DNA from: Flavobacteriaceae bacterium | GTDB lineage: Bacteria > Bacteroidota > Bacteroidia > Flavobacteriales > Flavobacteriaceae | Direction of reading: 5' to 3' | Length of the DNA: 8,038 nucleotides | NCBI GenBank assembly: GCA_013042825.1 | Contig: JABDPL010000307.1 | Location: forward strand, 1 to 8,038 | In this document: positions 1-6,797 of the stretch, piece after piece | Layout: the number at the start of each line of letters is the position of its first letter | How positions within the stretch are numbered: position 1 is the stretch's first letter | Translations under genes and position numbers: made by a program | The notes under the pieces: generated by a model | The model's input: the letters and a program-made list of their open reading frames with translations, nothing else | Database searches by the model: none | What the model was told of the DNA's origin: nothing

Positions 1-2
1 AA

Positions 3-1679
3 GAGAGTGAACCTACCATATCGAATTTTTCCGATCTTGAACCTGCTCAGGCGACTAAGGAAAAAAAGACGGTTAAGGAGACTGAACCTGATATTGAAAT
101 GGAGGTAGAGCATGTAGTTGAAGAAAAATCGGAAATCGATAACCTGGCAGATAAGCTTGTAGAGGATTTCGGGCGCTTCGATCCTAAACTGGAGCTGGGT
201 AAATTCCAGTTTCCGCATTTAGACCTTCTGAAGAAATACAGCACTGAAAATATTACCATCAACCAGGAGGAACTGGAGGAAAACAAAAACCGTATTGTCG
301 ACACCCTCAGGAATTATAATATAGGCATCGCCAGTATCAAGGCTACCATCGGACCTACGGTTACATTATACGAGATCGTCCCGGAAGCGGGTATCCGCAT
401 ATCGAAGATAAAGAACCTGGAGGATGACATTGCCTTGTCACTCGCGGCCCTCGGTATTCGGATAATAGCGCCTATTCCAGGGAAAGGAACTATTGGAATT
501 GAGGTTCCGAATAAGAATCCTACCATAGTTTCTATGCGATCGGTCATTGCTTCCGAACGTTTTCAGAAGGCGGAAATGCGTCTTCCTGTTGCCCTTGGGA
601 AAACCATCAGCAACGAGACCTTCGTGGTCGACCTCGCTAAAATGCCACACCTCCTGATGGCCGGTGCAACCGGACAGGGGAAGTCGGTCGGACTCAATGC
701 GGTGCTAACCTCACTAATTTACAAAAGACATCCGGCAGAGGTGAAATTCGTATTAGTCGATCCCAAAAAAGTTGAGCTTACCTTGTACAATAAGATCGAA
801 CGGCACTATCTGGCTAAACTGCCGGACTCGGATGAAGCTATAATTACCGACACGAATAAGGTGGTTCAAACCCTGAATTCATTGTGTATTGAGATGGATA
901 ATCGATACGACCTGTTGAAGAATGCCATGTGCCGGAACATAGCCGAGTACAATGAGAAATTCAAGTCCAGAAAGCTCAATCCGAATGAAGGCCATACGTA
1001 CCTGCCTTATATAATTCTGGTGGTAGATGAGTTCGCAGATCTCATAATGACAGCAGGCAAAGAGATCGAGACTCCTATTGCAAGACTGGCACAGTTGGCA
1101 AGAGCGATCGGTATTCACCTTATCATCGCGACACAAAGGCCTTCGGTAAATGTGATAACCGGTATAATCAAAGCAAATTTCCCGGCGCGAATCGCATTCC
1201 GGGTAACATCGAAGATCGATTCCAGGACAATTCTCGACGGTTCCGGTGCCGATCAGTTAATAGGCCGGGGTGATATGCTGTTTACTCAGGGTAACGAAAT
1301 GATCAGGCTTCAATGCGCTTTTGTCGATACACCTGAAGTTGAACGCATTACCGACTTTATAGGGTCACAAAAGGCTTATGCAAGTGCTCATATCCTTCCG
1401 GAGTATATAGGCGAGGAAAGTGGCACAAGTCTTGATATAGATATTATGGACCGTGATAAATTGTTCCGCGATGCAGCTGAGGTCATCGTTACAGCACAGC
1501 AAGGTTCGGCCTCTTTGCTTCAACGCAAGTTGAAATTAGGATACAACCGCGCGGGAAGATTGATCGATCAACTCGAAGCCGCAGGAATTGTCGGTCCGTT
1601 CGAAGGCAGCAAAGCAAGGCAGGTACTTGTACCCGATCTTGTGGCCTTAAACCAGTTACTTGAGGAGGAACGCCAGTGA
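3..1679 (+). CDS. ftsK: DNA translocase FtsK, C-terminal part (5' truncated by window)
   Basis: FtsK is a septum-located hexameric ATPase that pumps chromosomal DNA and activates XerCD at dif during division. The frame is open to the left edge, so the membrane N-terminus lies outside; 558 residues are visible. Counting from the internal Met at base 99, residues 1-35 are the end of an acidic linker, ~48-165 form the alpha domain, and the RecA-like beta motor follows with Walker A GATGQGKS (189-196), Walker B IILVVDE (305-311) and the FtsK/SpoIIIE motif ATQRPS (344-349). The C-terminal ~453-513 is the winged-helix gamma domain that reads KOPS-type polarity sequences (LLQRKLKLGYNRAGRLIDQL). The Met at base 99 is not a credible start: 32 in-frame codons precede it and the linker continues upstream. 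The motor appears intact. The gene leads a tight + strand cluster; lolA starts 20 bases after its TGA. The family call is certain; only the exact true start is unknown. Confidence 0.97.
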   Translation, partial: ESEPTISNFSDLEPAQATKEKKTVKETEPDIEMEVEHVVEEKSEIDNLADKLVEDFGRFDPKLELGKFQFPHLDLLKKYSTENITINQEELEENKNRIVDTLRNYNIGIASIKATIGPTVTLYEIVPEAGIRISKIKNLEDDIALSLAALGIRIIAPIPGKGTIGIEVPNKNPTIVSMRSVIASERFQKAEMRLPVALGKTISNETFVVDLAKMPHLLMAGATGQGKSVGLNAVLTSLIYKRHPAEVKFVLVDPKKVELTLYNKIERHYLAKLPDSDEAIITDTNKVVQTLNSLCIEMDNRYDLLKNAMCRNIAEYNEKFKSRKLNPNEGHTYLPYIILVVDEFADLIMTAGKEIETPIARLAQLARAIGIHLIIATQRPSVNVITGIIKANFPARIAFRVTSKIDSRTILDGSGADQLIGRGDMLFTQGNEMIRLQCAFVDTPEVERITDFIGSQKAYASAHILPEYIGEESGTSLDIDIMDRDKLFRDAAEVIVTAQQGSASLLQRKLKLGYNRAGRLIDQLEAAGIVGPFEGSKARQVLVPDLVALNQLLEEERQ

Positions 1680-1699
1680 TTAAGGCTAAAAAAATATAA

Positions 1700-2347
1700 A
1701 TGATGAAAAAGATAATAACAACAGTTGTTTTGATTAGCGGTTTCATAGCCTTTGGTCAGAACGATTCCGATAAGGCCAAAGCCCTGCTTGACGACGTTTC
1801 GGCCAAGGTGAGGAGTTATGAAAACATATCGATAGATTTTAAATATGTGCTTCATAATTCCGAAGAAAATATAAACCAGGAAACCCGTGGCGATGTTATA
1901 ATGGCGGGTGAAAAGTATGTATTGAATGTGCTCGGGGTGACCAGAATTTACGATGGAAAAACGCTTTATTCTATTAGTCCGGAAGACGAAGAAGTTACGA
2001 TCTCATCTGAAAACACCGAAGACGAAAGCACGATCACACCCAGCATGATGCTCTCGTTTTACGAAAACGGATATTCCTACACCATGGACATCGTACAAAA
2101 TGTCCGGGGCCGCAAGATTCAGTATGTAAAGCTTGTTCCTATTGACTCTACGGCTGAAATCAAATATGTATTACTGGGTATTGATATCAATACCAAACAT
2201 ATCTATAACCTTATAGAAATTGGCAGTAACGATACCAAAACCACCCTCACTGTTAATTCTTTTAAAACGAACGAGCCGCTATCGGAAACCTTGTTTACAT
2301 TTGATGAATCAAAATACAGCGATTATTTCATCAATCGCATAGACTGA
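1700..2347 (+). CDS. lolA: LolA-like outer-membrane lipoprotein carrier protein
   Basis: The 215-residue product starts with a signal peptide (MMKK, then hydrophobic to about residue 18, cleavage near FGQ), so the mature protein should be periplasmic. The body follows the LolA pattern: an N-terminal helix (KALLDDVSAKVRSYENISID, 27-46), a beta core with GDVIMAGEKYVLNV and the characteristic IYDGKTLY (83-90), then PEDEEVT, and a C-terminal FDESKYSDYFINRID (201-215). LolA family members take lipoproteins released by LolCDE and ferry them across the periplasm; Bacteroidota usually lack a recognisable LolB acceptor, so final delivery is unclear. Two adjacent ATGs (1700, 1703) are possible starts, giving proteins one residue apart. 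No Shine-Dalgarno is visible, only an A-rich leader, normal for this phylum. It sits 20 bases after ftsK and 7 bases before the LptF/G permease, so co-transcription is likely. Sequence similarity within LolA is weak by nature; an alternative is a LolA-fold protein with another cargo. Confidence 0.87.
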   Translation: MMKKIITTVVLISGFIAFGQNDSDKAKALLDDVSAKVRSYENISIDFKYVLHNSEENINQETRGDVIMAGEKYVLNVLGVTRIYDGKTLYSISPEDEEVTISSENTEDESTITPSMMLSFYENGYSYTMDIVQNVRGRKIQYVKLVPIDSTAEIKYVLLGIDINTKHIYNLIEIGSNDTKTTLTVNSFKTNEPLSETLFTFDESKYSDYFINRID

Positions 2348-2354
2348 TGGACAG

Positions 2355-4340
2355 TTGAAACTTTTAGACCGTTACATACTAACAACCTACCTCAAAACCT
2401 TTTTCAGCGTGTTTGTCATACTCATGCTGATTTTTTTATTGCAGAGTATCTGGTTGTACATTCGGGAATTGGCCGGAAAAGATCTCGAGATCGATGTTGT
2501 ACTGAAGTTCCTGTTATATGCATCTCCCCGACTGGTGGTTCTGGTACTTCCGCTGACCATTTTGTTGTCATCGATCATGGTTTTCGGACGATTTGCCGAG
2601 AACTACGAATTTGCCGCCATGAAATCAACAGGCATATCACTTCAGCGGGCGATGAGAAGCCTGGCTATTTTTATTGGGATCCTTTCGATTACAACATACT
2701 TTTTTGCGAATAATGTCATGCCCTGGGCCGAGTTTAACTTCTTTAATTTAAGACGGAACCTGGCCAAAGTAAAACCGGCTATGGTAATCGCAGAGGGGCA
2801 GTTTAATGAGATCGGGAATATCAATATCAAGGTTGAGGATAAAAGTGGTGATCGCGGACAATACCTGAAGGATGTGGTGATTCATCAGAAGAAACCCAAA
2901 AGATTGGGCAATTACACCGTGATAAAATCGAAAACCGGGGAACTCACAAATGCTGAAAATGAAGACGTTCTTCAGTTGGTTCTCTATGATGGTAATTATT
3001 ATGATGCGTTGCAGCCCAATGAATTACCGGAACGCCGTAAAAAACCTCATGTAAAAAGTTCATTCGAAAAATACACCTTGAATATCGACCTTTCGCAGAT
3101 GAACAATGTAGACCTCGATGAACGTAATTACAGCACCCGATATAACATGCTCACGGCAAAGGAATTAAGCTACACCATAGATACGCTTAAGATCGACCGC
3201 AAACGGGATATCGACATATTGGCAACCAATCTCCAGAATCGGAGCACCATATTAACCCTCAACAATAATATTAAGCCAAAAAAGGCAGATGAGCCGTTTA
3301 CGGGAGAGTCGATCTACGAGTTGTTCGATCCTAAGCAAAACCTGCAAATTGTGAATGTGGCTATCAATACAGTAAACAGCACCAATGCCATTATAGCATC
3401 AAAAGAACGGACGTTTTTCAGCAAGGAAAAGAACGTCAACAAGCATGTGATAGCATTTTATGAAAAGTTTGCACTTGGAATATCCTGTATCATCCTATTT
3501 TTTGTTGGGGCACCACTAGGAGCCTTGATAAGAAAAGGTGGATTCGGATTACCGATCGTGATCGCCATAGTTTTGTTTCTGACCTATCATTTCATCGGGA
3601 TATTTGCGAAGAACAGTGCCGAGGACAGCAGTTTGAATCCGGTGTTGGCTACCTGGGTTTCAACCCTGATCATGCTGCCACTCAGCGTGTATTTAACCAA
3701 CAGGGCAACCAAAGACCGGTCGCTGCTCAATCTCGATGGCATCCTGGTTCCGGTTAAGCGTTTGTTAAAACCCCGTGAAGATGACGAGCTCTCGGATAAG
3801 TCGCTGTTAAATCCGGATTCGAAAGATTATCAAAACCTATTGACCTATTCAGATGAAAAACTTATCGATCTGATCAAAAATTACAGGCAATATGATATGG
3901 ATGCACCATACAGAAATTCTAGTCTTGCAATCTTAAACTCCCGTGGTATCACCGAAGAAGAACTGCGCTTTGGTGGAAACCTCTTTAATGAAAAGTATGA
4001 AAACGCATTGCGATATAAAAGAGACTATGATGAGAATTCCCGTATTGCCATGTTATTATACTGGTTCTATATTGTGCTGGGTGTGGGTGGAGCTGTTTTG
4101 AATAACAATGGATATCCAACGCTTGGTAAGATTCTTGTTGTCATCGGTGTATTAGGGTTAGTGATGTTCCTGTTTGCTTTCTTTAAAGCTTTCAATCACC
4201 AGACCAATTTCTATAAGATCCTCGGGAAGAACAGAGGCTCGAATATCGTTATTGCTGTTGTACTCGGTATCCCGCTTTTCTTTGTTTATCATCTCTTATT
4301 GGGAACCAAATTATCAGACGAACTCAAGGAGATCACATAG
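2355..4340 (+). CDS. LptF/LptG-family LPS export permease with C-terminal extension
   Basis: This is an inner-membrane permease of the YjgP/YjgQ family, which with LptB2 extracts LPS and passes it to LptC. Visible order: TM1 ~14-34, TM2 ~54-77, TM3 ~103-122, a periplasmic beta-jellyroll region ~125-368, then TM4-6 at ~371-391, 398-418 and 430-448. The segment GAPLGALIRKGGFGLP (385-400) is the family signature; MKSTGIS (89-95) lies in the cytoplasmic coupling-helix region. The family is usually 350-400 residues; this one has 661. Beyond residue ~450 there is a charged, helical, probably cytoplasmic stretch (to ~563) and three more hydrophobic spans (~564-582, 592-612, 629-649). The start is TTG: the nearest ATG (2347) is out of frame and stops after three codons, and the next in-frame Met (residue 24) would cut TM1. 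Whether it plays the LptF or LptG role cannot be told. It follows lolA by 7 bases, putting two outer-membrane assembly functions side by side. Confidence 0.92.
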   Translation: MKLLDRYILTTYLKTFFSVFVILMLIFLLQSIWLYIRELAGKDLEIDVVLKFLLYASPRLVVLVLPLTILLSSIMVFGRFAENYEFAAMKSTGISLQRAMRSLAIFIGILSITTYFFANNVMPWAEFNFFNLRRNLAKVKPAMVIAEGQFNEIGNINIKVEDKSGDRGQYLKDVVIHQKKPKRLGNYTVIKSKTGELTNAENEDVLQLVLYDGNYYDALQPNELPERRKKPHVKSSFEKYTLNIDLSQMNNVDLDERNYSTRYNMLTAKELSYTIDTLKIDRKRDIDILATNLQNRSTILTLNNNIKPKKADEPFTGESIYELFDPKQNLQIVNVAINTVNSTNAIIASKERTFFSKEKNVNKHVIAFYEKFALGISCIILFFVGAPLGALIRKGGFGLPIVIAIVLFLTYHFIGIFAKNSAEDSSLNPVLATWVSTLIMLPLSVYLTNRATKDRSLLNLDGILVPVKRLLKPREDDELSDKSLLNPDSKDYQNLLTYSDEKLIDLIKNYRQYDMDAPYRNSSLAILNSRGITEEELRFGGNLFNEKYENALRYKRDYDENSRIAMLLYWFYIVLGVGGAVLNNNGYPTLGKILVVIGVLGLVMFLFAFFKAFNHQTNFYKILGKNRGSNIVIAVVLGIPLFFVYHLLLGTKLSDELKEIT

Positions 4341-4352
4341 TTATTAAAGTCG

Positions 4353-4360
4353 TATCTTTG
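4353..4360 (+). promoter_or_regulatory. Bacteroidota-type -7 promoter element for ribB
   Basis: TATCTTTG matches the Bacteroidota/Flavobacterium housekeeping -7 consensus TAnnTTTG exactly and lies in the only sizeable intergenic gap of the left half, 26 bases before the ribB ATG. Transcription would be expected to begin around 4365-4368. No TTG is present at the expected -33 distance (17-23 bases upstream), so the upstream half is not recognisable. The site also argues for the ATG at 4387 rather than the TTG at 4372 as the ribB start, because the TTG would leave almost no leader. Confidence 0.7.
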
Positions 4361-4386
4361 CGCTAAAATTTTTGAAAACTGCCGGG

Positions 4387-5535
4387 ATGAAAACCGTGAA
4401 TAAATCAACTGAGATCAAACTCAATAATGTTCAGGAAGCTATAGCCGATATCCGCAAAGGAAAGATCGTGATCGTTGTTGATGACGAGAACAGGGAAAAT
4501 GAAGGTGATTTTATCGCCGCGGCAGAAATGGTTACCCCCGAGCTTGTAAATTTCATGGCCCAGCATGGACGCGGATTGATTTGCGCACCGCTTACCGAAG
4601 AACGTTGCGATACCCTTGAATTACCCATGATGGTCAAGGACAATACAGTAATGCATCATACGCAATTCACTATTTCTGTTGACCTGATAGGGCATGGTTG
4701 TACTACTGGAATTTCGGTATACGACCGGGCAAAGACCATCAGGGCTCTTGTCGATGAGAACACCGATCCCCGCGACCTTGGTAAACCCGGACATATTTTC
4801 CCGCTACGTGCAAAGGATGGCGGCGTACTGAGACGAACCGGCCATACGGAGGCAGCCGTTGACCTGGCCAGGCTGGCAGGATTTGCTCCTGCCGGAATCC
4901 TTGTTGAGATCCTCAATGAAGACGGCACAATGGCCCGTTTACCTCAATTGGCAGAGGTAGCAAAAAAATTCGATTTGAAGATCATCTCCATAGAAGACCT
5001 TGTCGCCTATAGAATGGATCATGATTCCCTTATCGAAAAGAAAGAAGATTTTGATATCGAAACCCGCTTTGGAAAATATCGCCTGCGGGCCTATGAGCAA
5101 ACAACAAACGGACAGGTCCATATCGCTTTGACCAGGGGTGAATGGAAAGCGAATGAACCGGTCTTAACACGGGTGAACGCCACGCTTGTGAATAATGATA
5201 TACTGGGAACACTGACCAATAATGTCGAGCAAAAACTCGACGACATGTTCAAGGTCGTAAATGATGCCGGTAGAGGGGCTGTTATCTTTATCAACCAGCA
5301 ATCTCAGGCCATGAACCTCTTAAACCGTATGGAAATGCTGAGAAATAAGCAGGTTCCGGGACATGTGGTCAAAGCGCCGGGAATTGAAATGGATGCCAGG
5401 GATTTTGGAATCGGAGCACAGATCCTGCATGATCTGAATATTCATAAACTACGACTGATTTCAAACAGCGAACAGACCAAGCGTGTAGGAATGATAGGCT
5501 ATGGATTGGAGATCGTAGATTATGTCAATTTCTGA
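4387..5535 (+). CDS. ribB: 3,4-dihydroxy-2-butanone-4-phosphate synthase fused to degenerate GTP cyclohydrolase II domain (RibBX-like)
   Basis: The N-terminal half (~10-208 of 382) is DHBP synthase, converting ribulose-5-phosphate to DHBP plus formate for riboflavin synthesis in the cytosol. Its catalytic set is present: DDENRENEGDF (32-42, acidic metal/substrate loop), GHGCTTGIS (102-110), DPRDLGKPGHIFPLRA (127-142), RRTGHTEA (149-156) and E174. The C-terminal half (~226-382) has the GTP cyclohydrolase II fold: GRGAVIFI, ARDFGIGAQIL (337-347), RLISN (356-360). However, the zinc motif is gone: positions aligning to the three Cys ligands are L267, N278 and V280, and the GRGIGL loop reads SQAMNL (306-311), so the catalytic Arg is replaced by Gln307. 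It should therefore lack cyclohydrolase activity, with a separate ribA expected elsewhere. An upstream in-frame TTG (4372) would add five residues; ATG is preferred because of the promoter position. Often annotated as bifunctional ribBA, which would be misleading here. Confidence 0.93.
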   Translation: MKTVNKSTEIKLNNVQEAIADIRKGKIVIVVDDENRENEGDFIAAAEMVTPELVNFMAQHGRGLICAPLTEERCDTLELPMMVKDNTVMHHTQFTISVDLIGHGCTTGISVYDRAKTIRALVDENTDPRDLGKPGHIFPLRAKDGGVLRRTGHTEAAVDLARLAGFAPAGILVEILNEDGTMARLPQLAEVAKKFDLKIISIEDLVAYRMDHDSLIEKKEDFDIETRFGKYRLRAYEQTTNGQVHIALTRGEWKANEPVLTRVNATLVNNDILGTLTNNVEQKLDDMFKVVNDAGRGAVIFINQQSQAMNLLNRMEMLRNKQVPGHVVKAPGIEMDARDFGIGAQILHDLNIHKLRLISNSEQTKRVGMIGYGLEIVDYVNF

Positions 5536-5536
5536 T

Positions 5537-6793
5537 TTAAAGTTTAACGACCTTTAAAACTTGCACATTATCCCTGTTTGATAGTTTTATCAGGTAGGTT
5601 CCCGTTCTCAAATAATTCAGATAGACTTCCTCCGAACGCACACCGGCGCTAATCATAAAGCGCGACAGCTGCTGCCCATGAATATTGAAGATCTTTACTT
5701 CAGTATTTTCTCCTAGTGGTTCTTTAAATTGAATGTTTACCTTGCTCCTAACCGGATTTGGATATGCAATAGCTGAAACAGGGGTGTCTTCAATTGTAAT
5801 ATTCAATGTTTCGGGAGGTGACCAGAATTTGACCAATCTCAAAAATCCTTCCCATGCTGAAGCAAGATCGTCCCAGCTCTCATAAATGAGCTCGATCTCG
5901 TTATCGTTTGGGTCGAAAGTTCTGAGTTGACGGTTTGCATTTTCCCAACTAGTGGTGCCGCTATTCCATTCCTGGGCTAATGTTTCGGTTAGATTTCCAA
6001 CAGTATAAGTATTGAGAAGTCGTGTAGTATTATTCCAGATTCCGGAACCAAAGGTCTGCTCGAGCACTTCGGTTACCAGGTCACTTGTATTATAGGTGAG
6101 CTGAGTGCGCTTGAAAGGATCGGACCAATCCATCGGTCCCGATTGCCACCCCCTGATTTCAACCAGGGTGAGCCTGTTATTACCATCATAGGAATAATCG
6201 GTTTTTTCCTCATTCTCCCAGTCGTTCAGGAAATCCCGCCATTCTTCATAAATCTCATCCTGAAGCAGTGAACCTGTATAATTGTAAGTGCGACGTTGAC
6301 TATTAACAAGCATCATGGTGATAAAATCAAGTTCGCGCCTAACATCCTCCAGTCGGTTCCCCAGGCCATCATAAGTATACTGGTTATCGTTAAATAACAT
6401 CCAGCTGGTACCGGTCCAGATAGCATATTCGTAAACCGAAACCAACTCGCTGGCGTTATAGGTATACGAATCTCTTGAACCATCCTGCCAGGTCATTGTG
6501 CCGGGATTCCAGTTTTGCTGAATACTCTGGTCCAGGTCATTGTTGCCGTTATAATCCTTGTTGAACTGGTAAAAATTTTCCCAGCTGGATCCGTTCCAGT
6601 TCAATCGCAGCAGGTTGGTTTCCTTTACACCACCGTTATCATAGGTATAGAGATCCCTGGTATCGAAACGCCAGTCCATCATCCCGCTATCCCAGGAGTA
6701 TTGATGAATCGAATCGAGTTTAAATACGGTTTGACCTGAAGTAAACAGTGATAAAAAACCAATGGTGAGAGCTAATATAATTTTTGTATTCAT
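5537..6793 (-). CDS. Secreted W/Y-repeat protein with T9SS type A sorting domain
   Basis: The 418-residue product begins with a signal peptide (MNTKIILALTIGFLSLFTSG). Residues ~34-324 consist of about nine imperfect ~30-residue repeats built as W-x(4-6)-W-x(5)-R-x(3)-YxY-x(3)-N-x-L, in the loose style of YD/RHS-like beta repeats, though without their strict signature. Residues ~340-418 are a T9SS type A sorting domain: AYPNPVRSKVNI, VKIFNIHGQQL, LRTGTYLIKL and a basic hydrophobic end (KVVKL). The protein should cross the outer membrane through the type IX system and be attached to the surface or released. The start at 6793 is chosen because it opens directly on the signal peptide; the frame is open further upstream to 6886, but that overlaps the preceding gene and encodes a Cys/Arg-rich out-of-character peptide. 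The gene begins four bases after the stop of the upstream gene, so translation is probably coupled. Binding target or activity is unknown. Confidence 0.88.
   Translation of the reverse strand: MNTKIILALTIGFLSLFTSGQTVFKLDSIHQYSWDSGMMDWRFDTRDLYTYDNGGVKETNLLRLNWNGSSWENFYQFNKDYNGNNDLDQSIQQNWNPGTMTWQDGSRDSYTYNASELVSVYEYAIWTGTSWMLFNDNQYTYDGLGNRLEDVRRELDFITMMLVNSQRRTYNYTGSLLQDEIYEEWRDFLNDWENEEKTDYSYDGNNRLTLVEIRGWQSGPMDWSDPFKRTQLTYNTSDLVTEVLEQTFGSGIWNNTTRLLNTYTVGNLTETLAQEWNSGTTSWENANRQLRTFDPNDNEIELIYESWDDLASAWEGFLRLVKFWSPPETLNITIEDTPVSAIAYPNPVRSKVNIQFKEPLGENTEVKIFNIHGQQLSRFMISAGVRSEEVYLNYLRTGTYLIKLSNRDNVQVLKVVKL
5822..6694 (-). repeat. About nine tandem ~30-residue W/Y-rich protein repeats
   Basis: Within the 418-residue secreted protein, repeat-opening aromatic residues occur at W34, W66, W95, W126, F157, W185, W216, F248, W275 and W307, a spacing of 27-32 residues. 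Each unit has a second aromatic/W position about six residues later, an Arg/Lys, a YTY/YNY/YSY-type strand, an N/D-G turn and an acidic strand ending near the next W. Units have diverged considerably at DNA level, so this is an old protein repeat rather than recent tandem duplication. Confidence 0.8.
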
Positions 6794-6797
6794 AGTT

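Noticed and set aside
314..650. Antisense reading frames opposite ftsK
   Set aside because: They mirror a strongly conserved gene, lack domains or signal peptides, and are explained by codon bias on the other strand; the same holds for the antisense frames opposite lolA, lptF/G and ribB.
4372..4386. TTG at 4372 as start of ribB
   Set aside because: It lies only 11 bases after the -7 element, leaving almost no leader, and the five added residues are outside the DHBP synthase domain; ATG at 4387 is better.
4341..4386. FMN riboswitch upstream of ribB
   Set aside because: The gap is only 46 bases, far too short for the RFN element, and no conserved RFN sequence is visible.
5536..5558. Bidirectional intrinsic terminator at the ribB / - strand gene junction
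   Set aside because: The 7-bp stem has a single G-C pair, a 9-base loop and no convincing T-tract; too weak to list as a terminator.
6515..6739. + strand frame inside the W/Y-repeat gene, and similar ones at 7205-7402 and 7801-8013
   Set aside because: Low-complexity shadows of repeat-encoding sequence with no start context or recognisable product.
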